A DNA stretch of 64,000 nt from Nitrospira sp. MA-1 (lineage in GTDB: Bacteria > Nitrospirota > Nitrospiria > Nitrospirales > UBA8639), in the NCBI GenBank assembly GCA_032139905.1, contig JAQJDB010000004.1, positions 294,918-358,917 of the forward strand, read 5' to 3'. The translations under genes were made by a program, and so were the position numbers. Below are positions 43,687-52,388 of the stretch, piece after piece. Positions within the stretch are counted from its first letter, which is position 1. The number at the start of each line of letters is the position of its first letter. The notes under the pieces are model-generated. The model was given only the letters and a program-made list of their open reading frames with translations. It made no database searches and had not been told where the DNA came from.

Positions 43687-44160
43687 ATGCGGACATTGAT
43701 AAGTAAAAGAGTGGTACTCGCCACCATTATGTCCCTTGCAGGGTTTCTTCAGGGCGGTCTGGACCGTGCATCTGTCCAAGCTGCCGTGAAGGGGCAGGAG
43801 GTGTTGATGGCAGAGGTGCATCCACCTCGGGAAATTGGGGGATCCTATCCCAATTTATCCAATAACGATGGAGAAGGTGCGGAAGAAAAGGTAAGAGGGG
43901 AAAGATTGTTTCAACGCAATCTTCAAAGTGGGGTATTGCAGCAATCGGGGAATGGAGCTCGTCTTCAACTGAAATCTCCCGGCAAGTTGCCGGGGATTGA
44001 ATTGGGGGTCGAAATGCACAGCCTCCAGGCTTTTCAATCCGTCATTCCGTCAGAGAATCTGCCGCAGGGCCTGGATGTCAAACAGAAGCAACCCATTCTG
44101 CTCCGCCCTTCCATCAATGCTCCTGACTATAACGGTGGGTTCCTCCGGTTTACATGGTAA
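43687..44160 (+). CDS. Exported protein, unknown function
   Basis: A 157-residue protein with a signal peptide (VVLATIMSLAGFLQGGLD, cleaved near VQAAV). The mature part is polar and Gln/Leu-rich with no cysteine and no motif I recognise. A repeated LQSGVLQQ/LQLKSPGKLPG character suggests an extended or fibrous region. GGGAGTAG lies before ATG 43687. Its 3' end faces a LEA14-like gene 16 bp away. Confidence 0.6.
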   Translation: MRTLISKRVVLATIMSLAGFLQGGLDRASVQAAVKGQEVLMAEVHPPREIGGSYPNLSNNDGEGAEEKVRGERLFQRNLQSGVLQQSGNGARLQLKSPGKLPGIELGVEMHSLQAFQSVIPSENLPQGLDVKQKQPILLRPSINAPDYNGGFLRFTW

Positions 44161-44176
44161 AACCGGAAATTATTTT

Positions 44177-44671
44177 TTACTCTTGTGCTGCCGGCGCAAA
44201 ATGGAGGTCCACTTCTCTGCTATCGTCGAAGGGGATGGTGAAGTTGCCGGGGGATTCAGCGAAGGCTGTGCCTTGGAGATGATACCGCAGTTTGGCGGCC
44301 GTGGAATTCATTCCTTGAACCTGACGAAGGAAGCTGTCGAGGCCGGTAATCACCTCTCCCGTGACCACCTCGGATTCCAATCGCGGGACGATCACTTTTG
44401 CTGGTGACATGCCGTTGCCGAATTCCTTGTCGTTCAGCTCAATATCAAAACGAATACCGTTGAGACCCAGATCGAAATTATTGGGATTCTGGATCCGGAG
44501 TTGCACCTCAAAACGCTGTTCAAAGAGGGTGACATCTTTCGGAGTAATGCCGGCAATAGAGATCTTTGGTGTCTCAAAATTCCCAGGGAGAGTTGAGCAG
44601 GCCGACATAAACCCGATAACGAGTAGGATGAGGACGGATATTCGCAACCTCCTGCTGAACACAATCGGCAT
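44177..44671 (-). CDS. LEA14/WHy-domain lipoprotein
   Basis: A 164-residue lipoprotein with lipobox FMSAC. The mature protein has the WHy/LEA-2 (Water stress and Hypersensitive response) layout: ISIAGITPKDVTLFEQRFEV and LRIQNPNNFDLGLNGIRFDI, the NPN motif being diagnostic, then LNDKEFGNGMS and a closing beta strand. Such proteins are bacterial relatives of plant desiccation proteins and probably bind or stabilise envelope components. A MITE-like element is inserted 17 bp upstream of the start. Confidence 0.85.
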   Translation of the reverse strand: MPIVFSRRLRISVLILLVIGFMSACSTLPGNFETPKISIAGITPKDVTLFEQRFEVQLRIQNPNNFDLGLNGIRFDIELNDKEFGNGMSPAKVIVPRLESEVVTGEVITGLDSFLRQVQGMNSTAAKLRYHLQGTAFAESPGNFTIPFDDSREVDLHFAPAAQE

Positions 44672-44688
44672 AGATTTTTTCCCTTCAT

Positions 44689-44877
44689 GGGTCTGTTGAA
44701 AAAAGCCGCCAGCGGCGTTCTCGCCATTTTCCCGTGCTCACGTACTAAGCGTACGCTCCGCGCGGAAAAACGGCTGCGGCCTTGCTGGACAGACTTTTTT
44801 GAACCGACCCGGAGCCTTGATGAGTAATCTAATCTTGGGCAAATTTTCTCTTGAAACTATTTTTATTCAACACTCCC
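44689..44877 (+). mobile_element. MITE-like element, copy 2 (189 bp)
   Basis: Ends GGGTCTGTTGAA (44689-44700) and TTCAACACTCCC (44866-44877). It is flanked by the 5-bp direct repeat TTCAT (44684-44688 and 44878-44882). Core and tail are both close to copy 1 at 25.5 kb, in inverse orientation. It separates the LEA14-like gene from the 45-50 kb cassette and probably carries or replaces the promoter of one of them. Confidence 0.87.
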
Positions 44878-45055
44878 TTCATGGTGAAAGTGCGGGTACG
44901 CCGCACCAGCAAAGAATCTTCCGTCTACTTCTGTCCAGTCCACAAACGGCCAATACCACTCTAGGGCACGACCGCTTGTCATTTGCTATAGCGTACTTCA
45001 TTTGGTAAAACCCGTTTCTGCGAGTGGTAGTCTCATTGAACGGGGGAAGCCAAAG

Positions 45056-46396
45056 GTGTTCCGGAAGCAAGATTCCAAGCGAAGGGGGCGTGCTTTCGTG
45101 CCCCTCGCATCCCGGTGGCGGGGTTTCGCTGGTTCGATACTGGTCGTTTTGTTTGCGGTCGTGGTGGGCAATGTGCAGCCAGCGAAAGCTCAAAGTGCGG
45201 ACACCTCACCAACGGGAATGGTGGCATTCTTTCCACAGACCGAATGCCCTGCGGGGTGGGAAGTGGCCGATTATCTGCAGGGCAGGCTCGCCATCGGCAT
45301 CGTCGACACGGATGAATGGACACTCGGAGCGCAGGTGGGCACGGCACTCAAGAATGTCACCGCGCCGTCCCACGACCACGAGTTTGATGTCACCCTGACA
45401 TTAAGCGAAAAGAAGCTTAAGGCCGGGGACTGCGGCGGGGATACCTCCGGCGCTGCAAAAAAAGGTGACTATCCCGTTAACGGTCCGACAGAGAGCGGCG
45501 GAAGCGCCGACTTGCCGTTATATCAGATCCTCGCGTGCGAGAAGCAGGATAGCGGGGTGCCGCCGCCGACGGATGGCTATGGTACTTCGGCGCTTGCCTT
45601 CTTCAATCTCTCGTCCTGCCCGACCAACTGGACGGGGGCGACCGCATTGTCCTCGGGTTCGACCACGTACAGTAATGTGAACGGTTTTTTCGTCCTGCCG
45701 TTCGAGAACCCCTCCGATGGGACCGTCGGCAGTGCGGTCGGCAAACCTTACACTGATGGGGAGCAGCGCACGCATACGCATACCCTTAATTCGAGCATCA
45801 CACTCGGCGAGGTCAAGTACGAAGGGTTTGCCGGCAGTTGTGGGAAACTAACCAGCGACGGCACGCACAGTTTCAGTGGCACAACGGATGCTGCGTTCGA
45901 CAACGTCCCGTACACGCAGCTTCTGATGTGCGAACGCTATCCGAACATGAGCGCGACCAACCCCCCAACCGGCGTGCCGACCAATATTGTGCTCTTCTAC
46001 GCCGTGGAGGAATGCGCCCTGGGCTGGAAAGCGAGTGCCACGGGAAGCGGGCGCTTCTTTGTCGGCCTACCGGAAAATGGCACCGAAAATGAGGCCTTCG
46101 GCAGTGGTAACCCCATGGTGACGCCGGGCGAGGGCATCTCCCACGACCACGCGATCAGTGGTTCGGTCACGATCTCCAATCAGAAGGTTGCTTTAGCAAA
46201 GGGAACCGATTCTGATCCCTACGGCCAGAAGGGCACGTATAGCTACGGCGGCAGCACTGATGTGAGTGCCTTCTCCCTGCCATATGTGGTCGCAGCCGAC
46301 TGTCAGCCATGCAGCATCAATGATACCAATCCGCAATGCCAACAGGCAGCGCCGTCCGAAAAGGAAAGCGTCGAAGCCGACGCAAAAGGGATGTGA
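45056..46396 (+). CDS. Exported triple tail-collar-like repeat protein
   Basis: A 446-residue exported protein of three tandem repeats of 110-125 residues (about 52-166, 175-298 and 307-420). Each starts like a phage tail-collar domain (VAFFPQTECPAGW; LAFFNLSSCPTNW; VLFYAVEECALGW), has a His-rich centre (SHDHEFDV; RTHTHTLNSSI; SHDHAISGSV) and ends near LPLYQILAC, PYTQLLMC or LPYVVAADC. Three or more cysteines recur per repeat. A signal segment (ILVVLFAVVVGNVQPAKA) follows a basic front. The GTG at 45056 is preferred for its GGGGGAAG site. No other phage genes are present; it pairs with the giant gene 120 bp downstream. Confidence 0.75.
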   Translation: MFRKQDSKRRGRAFVPLASRWRGFAGSILVVLFAVVVGNVQPAKAQSADTSPTGMVAFFPQTECPAGWEVADYLQGRLAIGIVDTDEWTLGAQVGTALKNVTAPSHDHEFDVTLTLSEKKLKAGDCGGDTSGAAKKGDYPVNGPTESGGSADLPLYQILACEKQDSGVPPPTDGYGTSALAFFNLSSCPTNWTGATALSSGSTTYSNVNGFFVLPFENPSDGTVGSAVGKPYTDGEQRTHTHTLNSSITLGEVKYEGFAGSCGKLTSDGTHSFSGTTDAAFDNVPYTQLLMCERYPNMSATNPPTGVPTNIVLFYAVEECALGWKASATGSGRFFVGLPENGTENEAFGSGNPMVTPGEGISHDHAISGSVTISNQKVALAKGTDSDPYGQKGTYSYGGSTDVSAFSLPYVVAADCQPCSINDTNPQCQQAAPSEKESVEADAKGM

Positions 46397-46515
46397 GACC
46401 GGCTTCGCCAGCATGACAAATTAAACGAAGCCGACGAAGCACTGCAGCGAAAATGCGCTGACAATGGCGGTTGTTCAGCAGCCTGTCAGAGCCATGATGG
46501 TGTGAGGGAACGGAC

Positions 46516-49500
46516 ATGGTCGCAACCATTCAGAACATCACCGTCGGCGTAAATCTTATCGACGACTACCTGTTAACGCAGGAAGCGCCTGTGGCCAGCC
46601 AACTGACGCGGCAGCTTTTCACGGTCGTGCAAAATCCCGTCGGCACGGCGGACAACGCCTGCGAACTCTTGACCATCAATGGAGACGGCGACCCGGTGCA
46701 CTTCTACCCCGACGCGTCGTCCCAGTCCGGCTGGTCGACGACAACCATTTCCGTTACCCAACCGACCAACACCGGCACATGCGACCGCATCCTGGGTTTT
46801 TATCATAAAAACGTACTTAATGCCTTGTTCTACTATCCATTGACGAGCGGGTCGGGCAGTGCGGTGGTGTGGATGCAGTCTTCACAGCCGGGAACATGGA
46901 CCACTGCACTCCTTTCCCCGATGGCAGAGGACTGGATCGGCTTTACCTATCAGACCGACCAGTACGTCGACTCCGACGGCAACGCCTATCTCTATGGGAT
47001 AACCGGCAACGTCAGTCCCCATGCATTTTTCATCATAACCTACGCCACTGATCCACAGACGGGCCAACTGGCTTGGATTCCTATCGCCGAGTTTTTTCCG
47101 AGCCAGTTCTCGCCCGAGATCACCAGTCCGGACACCGCCGCCTTTCTGATGACCGAAGGCGCCGGTGGCGCGGGCACCGTGACCGTTCTTTGGGTGGACG
47201 ACGATAACATTTCGCATCAGGACGCCACCCTCACCTGGACACAGAATTCATCTCAGTTTCAGTGGATAGGGGAATCAGCCACGTTCAATCCCAATGTCGG
47301 CACGTTGACCGCGAATAATCTCTACAGCATTCCCAGCGATCTCGGCAGCGGCCATCTTCTGATTCTCGACAACAATAGCAAGCTGTATCAGGTCTCGGAT
47401 TTCTATTCATCCAATCCGACCATCACGGCGCTGACGGGAGACACAACCGAAGGCCAACCCGGAAGTGCCACCGCTGTCGGCATCGGCGTCGACGCCAGCA
47501 ATATCGTCACGATGTTCATCGTCGAGGGTAGCAGCAGCAATCTGTGGTACCTGGAGCAGACTGACACTTCGTCTCTGAGCTTCGGTGCCTGGTCGAATTT
47601 GGGCGGGACCCTCTACGCCGTCAACTGTCCGCCGTATATGCGCGCCGGGCCGGAGCTGTTCAGCGCCGGGATTGGCACAGGTACGCCAGCCGCCTATCAC
47701 ACCGATCAGAACCTTTCCGATGCCGGCGATGGAACCTACATCTGGTCGACCCGAAAAATCTCGGGGCCGCCGCCGCCGTCCGACACTACGCCGACCGATA
47801 CCGCGACCTACTCGATGGAGCTGCAGGCCTTCGACTCCGGGCAGAATCCGGTCGCCAATAGCACGGTGACGGTAACGGCGGACCAGGCCGTCACCGTGAT
47901 CTGGAACGCGATGGCCTCGCACATCAGCCCCAACACGCCTCTCCAGGTGGGCTTGGACGCCAATGGCCAGGCTACCGTGCTCTACGAGGCCGTGGGCCTG
48001 ACCCCGCCTGTGATCACCTTCACCGCCTATGATACCAGCGAGGCCGTGAGTGCTTCGCGATGGTGCCGCGGCGACGTCGTCCAATACATCCAGTCTTTGG
48101 ACGATTCGCCGCCACCGACGCCGGACGATTCAGTGGCACCGCAGTTAAGTACGGTCACTGGGTCGGAATTGATCAGCAACAACCTGACCGGAGGGGATTA
48201 CTCGCAATCGGGACCGGCCGATTCAGCGGCTCAGGCGATCAATTCAACCGGCGGATATATGATACAGAACGCCAATGACCAGAATGGGCAAGGCACTATC
48301 GACGTCGGCCGCATCAAGGTCCCTCACTGGCAGATCGACTTTACCCATCCCGACGGCCCGCGCTTTCGTGTGCTAAGTGCTGAGGAAGCTGCAGACCTCC
48401 TTGCCTGCCTCCGCAAGCCGGGCGAGGCCCCCGGCGGTATCGGCAAAGCGTTCGGCGATGTAGCACACTTTTTCAAGCATGAGATCGACCAACTTGAACA
48501 ATTCACCGCGACTCTCCAGAACGATGTCCTCACCATTGTTTTTAATGATTTGGCACCCTTTGTCATCTCCACGATCAAGCAGGCAGGAGCGGCTTGCCAG
48601 ACCATCTTCGCCAAGATTAGAGACCTGGCCGACGAGATCTACACGGCGATGCAGGAGGTGATTGCCTGGCTGAAGATGATGTTTGACTGGAGCGATATCT
48701 TGAACACGCACACGGCGATAAAGTCCACGGTCACTCAGACATTGACCAACATGCAGAACAGTATCGCCGGCGCCGAACAAGACTTCCCGAATTATTTCTC
48801 GTCACTCAATACCGAGATCACCAAGGTCTTTACCGATCTTGAGCAGTATTTTGACAACTCCACATCGTTCAATGCCATGGCCAATAATGCCCAGACGCAA
48901 GCCGCGGCGCTCTCCGGTTCCAGCGGCAACGTTCTGGCCGCCACAACAATTCTCAACAAGGAGCGAGAGTACGCCTCGAAGTGCAAGTATATCTATAGCC
49001 GGTCGAAGTCTTACTTCGGCGACATCGCCCCGGCTGCGCTGGCGGGGCTTCCGCCGCGGCTGGGAGACGGTGATCCGACGCAATCAATTCTTCAAGCGGT
49101 GCAGACTTACATCCTCGACCCGAAGGACTCCCAGGGTCACTCGTACTTCACGCAATACTTCGACACATTCAATAAGACAATCATGAACACCGTCTCCGAT
49201 CCAAGTGAGTTTTTTGATCTCATCATCTTGTCTTTCCTGGAAGCGGCTAAGGATCTCACTCTTTTCATCGTCGATGCGATCGAACAAGTCTTGGAAGCGA
49301 TTATCAAATTATTGGGGCAGGCGCTATCGGCATTCGAGGGCATGCTCAACGCTAAAATCGACATTCCTATCATTTCGTGGCTGTGGAAGACCTGGATTAG
49401 TCCCGGCGATGAACTGACGCTCCTCGACTTGTCCTGTCTGATCGCCGCCGTCCCGGCCACGATCCTGTACAAGCTCTTGTACGGTGATAACAATCCGCCG

Positions 49501-50193
49501 TTCAACAGCACCACGCTAAATGAACTCACCAACGGGGGGCTTGCGTGGCCGACGATGCCCGGCTTCATCAACGCGGAGATTGCCGCGCCCCAGCAGTTGG
49601 TCCGCACGCAGGCATCAAACGATTATATCGTGCCTCTGCAGGTCGTCGCCGGCCTCTCCCTTTTCTTTACCGGAATCGTGACGGTCGCCGCAGATGGCAA
49701 AGCCGCCAACGGGGAGGCCGATGACACTGCCAAGACTCTGTCAGTCATCTCAGTCGTGCTGGCGGCCCTTCAGGCGGGGGCCGGTGCGCCGTACGATGTT
49801 TTTGCCGAGGCGCCAGCGGATCGAACCAACGCCGATAATTGGGCTATCGGCGCCTGGACAGCATCATTGGTCCAGTTGTCTTGCGATACGTGTTTCGTCG
49901 CCCTTGGCGCGACAAATACATTAACCGAGTTTGTCGAAGTTGTCGGTCCGACGGCAGACACGGCTTTGGGAATTTGTGAGGAAGCGTGTGGCGTCGTGGC
50001 CTGCATTTACCAGAGTGACTCGGGGTCTTACTCGGGGTGGGATTGCACGTTGGATATCGTTTCTCCTATCAGCGAAAGCCTCAGGGCCATGCTCGACTGT
50101 GGTCAGGAGGCCGCGACATTCCTGATGGTGGCTGACACGGTCCTCTACCTGGGCACAATGGCGGTCTCCATCCCCGCCGCCGACAGTGATTGA
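46516..50193 (+). CDS. Giant 1225-residue multidomain protein, unknown function
   Basis: I do not recognise the whole protein. Residues 1-400 are beta-rich with recurring WSTTTISV, GTWTTALLS, FQWIGESATF and FGAWSNLGG units, like propeller blades of lectin type. A Pro linker (PPPPSDTTPTD) near 416 leads to an Ig/invasin-like domain (about 430-512). A second Pro linker near 530 leads to a mainly helical part (645-890) with long amphipathic helices. Hydrophobic helices follow (898-925, 963-990, 1035-1060, 1075-1097, 1188-1222). No signal peptide. The plan recalls large binding-plus-pore proteins, but that is inference. ATG 46516 has GAGGGA six bases upstream. Confidence 0.7.
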   Translation: MVATIQNITVGVNLIDDYLLTQEAPVASQLTRQLFTVVQNPVGTADNACELLTINGDGDPVHFYPDASSQSGWSTTTISVTQPTNTGTCDRILGFYHKNVLNALFYYPLTSGSGSAVVWMQSSQPGTWTTALLSPMAEDWIGFTYQTDQYVDSDGNAYLYGITGNVSPHAFFIITYATDPQTGQLAWIPIAEFFPSQFSPEITSPDTAAFLMTEGAGGAGTVTVLWVDDDNISHQDATLTWTQNSSQFQWIGESATFNPNVGTLTANNLYSIPSDLGSGHLLILDNNSKLYQVSDFYSSNPTITALTGDTTEGQPGSATAVGIGVDASNIVTMFIVEGSSSNLWYLEQTDTSSLSFGAWSNLGGTLYAVNCPPYMRAGPELFSAGIGTGTPAAYHTDQNLSDAGDGTYIWSTRKISGPPPPSDTTPTDTATYSMELQAFDSGQNPVANSTVTVTADQAVTVIWNAMASHISPNTPLQVGLDANGQATVLYEAVGLTPPVITFTAYDTSEAVSASRWCRGDVVQYIQSLDDSPPPTPDDSVAPQLSTVTGSELISNNLTGGDYSQSGPADSAAQAINSTGGYMIQNANDQNGQGTIDVGRIKVPHWQIDFTHPDGPRFRVLSAEEAADLLACLRKPGEAPGGIGKAFGDVAHFFKHEIDQLEQFTATLQNDVLTIVFNDLAPFVISTIKQAGAACQTIFAKIRDLADEIYTAMQEVIAWLKMMFDWSDILNTHTAIKSTVTQTLTNMQNSIAGAEQDFPNYFSSLNTEITKVFTDLEQYFDNSTSFNAMANNAQTQAAALSGSSGNVLAATTILNKEREYASKCKYIYSRSKSYFGDIAPAALAGLPPRLGDGDPTQSILQAVQTYILDPKDSQGHSYFTQYFDTFNKTIMNTVSDPSEFFDLIILSFLEAAKDLTLFIVDAIEQVLEAIIKLLGQALSAFEGMLNAKIDIPIISWLWKTWISPGDELTLLDLSCLIAAVPATILYKLLYGDNNPPFNSTTLNELTNGGLAWPTMPGFINAEIAAPQQLVRTQASNDYIVPLQVVAGLSLFFTGIVTVAADGKAANGEADDTAKTLSVISVVLAALQAGAGAPYDVFAEAPADRTNADNWAIGAWTASLVQLSCDTCFVALGATNTLTEFVEVVGPTADTALGICEEACGVVACIYQSDSGSYSGWDCTLDIVSPISESLRAMLDCGQEAATFLMVADTVLYLGTMAVSIPAADSD

Positions 50194-50459
50194 GCCGGGC
50201 AAGTATGGTATTGTCCCGGTCACGTTTTCAAGTATGCCGTTCAATGAGCCAGAAGGTCTTTCGAAGCCTGCCGCAGTATCTTTCGGGCAAAAATGGCGAT
50301 AATGCAAGATGACACCCGGATTGTTGATTGTCGTTTCCCAGGTATATCAATCTTCCGGAATCTTCTGCTTAGTTCGCGAATCTCATGCCTCTTGTGTGTC
50401 AGGTTTTGCCAAGAGCAAGAGTAACGTGCTCCTCAATCCTGACACATGCTCATAAAGGA
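50194..50459. other. Intergenic after the giant gene
   Basis: No gene supported and no clear terminator hairpin found in this 266-bp gap. Confidence 0.3.
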
Positions 50460-51473
50460 ATGTTCCTGCGACAGAGAATAAGGTACGTCGGTCTTTCTCT
50501 GGGAGCATTCCTGATTGTTGGAATGGGGGGCTGGGGCACCTTCGCGTTATATTTTGACGGGCCGGAATCTGACATGCTCCGGACATTCCTGGCTATATGC
50601 TTTGCCGTAGCCAGCCTTGCGGCGTTGGTCGGCTTTTGCACCAGTCGATTTCGATGGATGGCCACTGGATCCTATCTCAGCCTGTTTATGGTGCTTTTTG
50701 TCTGGTGGAGCATGATCGAGCCGTCCAATGATCGCGTGTGGCAACCGGAAGTGGCCCTCCTTCCCTATGCCTCTTTCGATGGAGATTTGATCACCGTCCA
50801 CAATATTCGAAACTTTGACTATCGTACTGAAACCGATTTTACGCCCGCCTATTACGACCAGACCTACGATCTCACCAAACTGGATTCCGTGGACCTTATG
50901 GCCGCCTATTGGATGGGTCCGATGATCGCGCATATTTTTCTCACGTTCGGATTCGGTGATGACCACCTGGCCATTTCCATCGAAGCAAGAAAGGAAGCCA
51001 CTGAAGGCTATTCTTCCATCAAAGGATTTTTTAAACAGTATGAGCTGATCTATATCGTGGGCGACGAACGGGATCTGATCCGGGTCCGGACGAATTATCG
51101 AAAAGATCCTCCTGAAGATGTGTACCTGTATTCAGTAGCCGGATCTCCTGAAAACCTCAAACGGATTTTTCTGGGGTACATGAATACCATCAACGAACTC
51201 CGCGAGCGACCGAAGTTCTACAATACCCTCACCGCTAACTGCACGAATGTCATCTGGATGCACACGCGTTTAAATCCCGGCCATGTGCCCTTTTCCTGGA
51301 AAATTCTGTTAAGCGGGTACACTCCTGCCTACCTCCACGAGCAGGGAAAATTGGGTGCCGGTCCTTCATTCGAAGCATTGCAGGCTCGTGCCCATATTAA
51401 CGAACGGGCCGGGCAGGCCGACCGAGCTCCTGATTTTTCCAGTCGCATCCGTGCCCATCTTCTCTCTCCCTGA
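50460..51473 (+). CDS. DUF4105 family membrane protein
   Basis: A 337-residue protein with about three N-terminal membrane segments (YVGLSLGAFLIVGMGGWGTF; FLAICFAVASLAALVGF; YLSLFMVLFVWWSM) and a periplasmic DUF4105 domain. The domain has the family hallmarks: IAHIFLTFGFGDDHLAIS, FFKQYELIYIVGDERDL, and YNTLTANCTN, with conserved His and Cys that suggest a papain-like cysteine hydrolase. That activity is inferred. The start is uncertain; ATG 50460 is next to AAAGGA, but the spacing is very short, and an upstream start (50385) is possible. Confidence 0.82.
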   Translation: MFLRQRIRYVGLSLGAFLIVGMGGWGTFALYFDGPESDMLRTFLAICFAVASLAALVGFCTSRFRWMATGSYLSLFMVLFVWWSMIEPSNDRVWQPEVALLPYASFDGDLITVHNIRNFDYRTETDFTPAYYDQTYDLTKLDSVDLMAAYWMGPMIAHIFLTFGFGDDHLAISIEARKEATEGYSSIKGFFKQYELIYIVGDERDLIRVRTNYRKDPPEDVYLYSVAGSPENLKRIFLGYMNTINELRERPKFYNTLTANCTNVIWMHTRLNPGHVPFSWKILLSGYTPAYLHEQGKLGAGPSFEALQARAHINERAGQADRAPDFSSRIRAHLLSP

Positions 51474-51629
51474 TATCCGCAACCAGGATTTAAGTTGATT
51501 CTCAATCTGCAGCCGTTGTGCTATTTCAGTTTTACCAGTTCCCACAGAAAGGCTGAATAAACTTTCCGCTAGCGTTTACTTTATTTTACGCCTTTGCTAC
51601 GCTTGCTGCCGCCGATTCAGGCGAAGATG

Positions 51630-51650
51630 TGAGAGAATTCCATTCTCTCA
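51630..51650. promoter_or_regulatory. Perfect 9-bp palindrome upstream of 51697 gene
   Basis: TGAGAGAAT and ATTCTCTCA around TCC, 47 bp before the start of the exported-protein gene. It could be an operator or an mRNA leader hairpin. Confidence 0.4.
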
Positions 51651-51696
51651 TCTAGCATTCATCATCATCTACCCACAACCAAGGAGTATTAGCGTT

Positions 51697-52170
51697 ATGA
51701 AGCAGTTCATCATGTGTACCATTGCCGCCGTCATTCTGTGCGTGACTCCAGTTTTCGCGGAGAATGCACAAATCACGAATATGCAAATTCTGATCGATAA
51801 GGTCAAAGCCGATAAGAAACTACTCATCGCCAGCAATATGGATTTGACGGACAAAGAATCCAAGGATTTCTGGCCGCTCTACGAGGGCTATCAAAAAGAA
51901 CTGGAGAATTTAAACCAGCATTTGGGCGGACTCATCAGCGAGTATGCCGAGGCGTACAATAAAGGGTCCGTGCCTGAGAAAGTGGCTAAGGATCTCATCA
52001 ACGAATCAATCAAAACTGAAGGGGCGGAAGTCAAAATGCGGAGGGAATATGCCGAAAAACTGAGCAACGTCCTTCCGGCTCATAAAGTGGCTCGCTATCT
52101 GCAAATGGAGAACAAAATCCGGGCTGCGATCAAGTTTGATCTTGCCGCCAATATTCCGTTGATGGATTAG
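51697..52170 (+). CDS. Exported helical protein, unknown function
   Basis: A 157-residue periplasmic protein. The signal peptide ends at PVFAEN; the mature part is helical and charged (MQILIDKVKADKKLLIASNM; DFWPLYEGYQKELENLN; KTEGAEVKMRREYAEKLSNV), resembling CpxP/Spy-like periplasmic helical chaperones in character, without the LTxxQ motif. AAGGAG lies before ATG 51697. A broken paralogue is at 39.6 kb. Confidence 0.7.
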   Translation: MKQFIMCTIAAVILCVTPVFAENAQITNMQILIDKVKADKKLLIASNMDLTDKESKDFWPLYEGYQKELENLNQHLGGLISEYAEAYNKGSVPEKVAKDLINESIKTEGAEVKMRREYAEKLSNVLPAHKVARYLQMENKIRAAIKFDLAANIPLMD

Positions 52171-52253
52171 TCCAGGATTCAAGAATGTTTTCGGATTTGT
52201 GCCTCAGCACGGCTGCTATCGGTTGAATTTCTACGTTCATCACAGATAAGGCG

Positions 52254-52283
52254 ACTTGCTCCTCCGTGAATGGAGGAGTAAGT
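52254..52283 (+). terminator. Strong hairpin after 51697 gene
   Basis: ACTTGCTCCTCC pairs with GGAGGAGTAAGT over a 6-base loop, with one mismatch. It lacks a T-run, so it may stabilise mRNA ends rather than terminate. A second hairpin follows at 52314. Confidence 0.4.
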
Positions 52284-52313
52284 CGGTCGTCCGAAGATGA
52301 AAACGGCTGAGTC

Positions 52314-52340
52314 AATCCCGAAAAAAAATGATTCGGGATT
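52314..52340. repeat. 9-bp inverted repeat before hydrolase gene
   Basis: AATCCCGAA and TTCGGGATT around an A-rich 9-base loop, 49 bp before the next gene. Could be an operator or leader hairpin; no evidence decides. Confidence 0.4.
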
Positions 52341-52388
52341 AGCCGTAGTCAGTCTTCACCCAATTTTCTCAAAGGAATCGCAAGGAAC

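Noticed and set aside
45056..46396. Prophage interpretation of the collar-like protein
   Set aside because: No terminase, capsid, portal, tail-tube, integrase or lysis gene is seen nearby, and the protein carries an export signal.
47407..48084. 225-codon minus-strand frame inside the giant gene
   Set aside because: Arg/Gly/His-rich antisense shadow; the plus strand has a continuous 1225-codon frame with a ribosome site.
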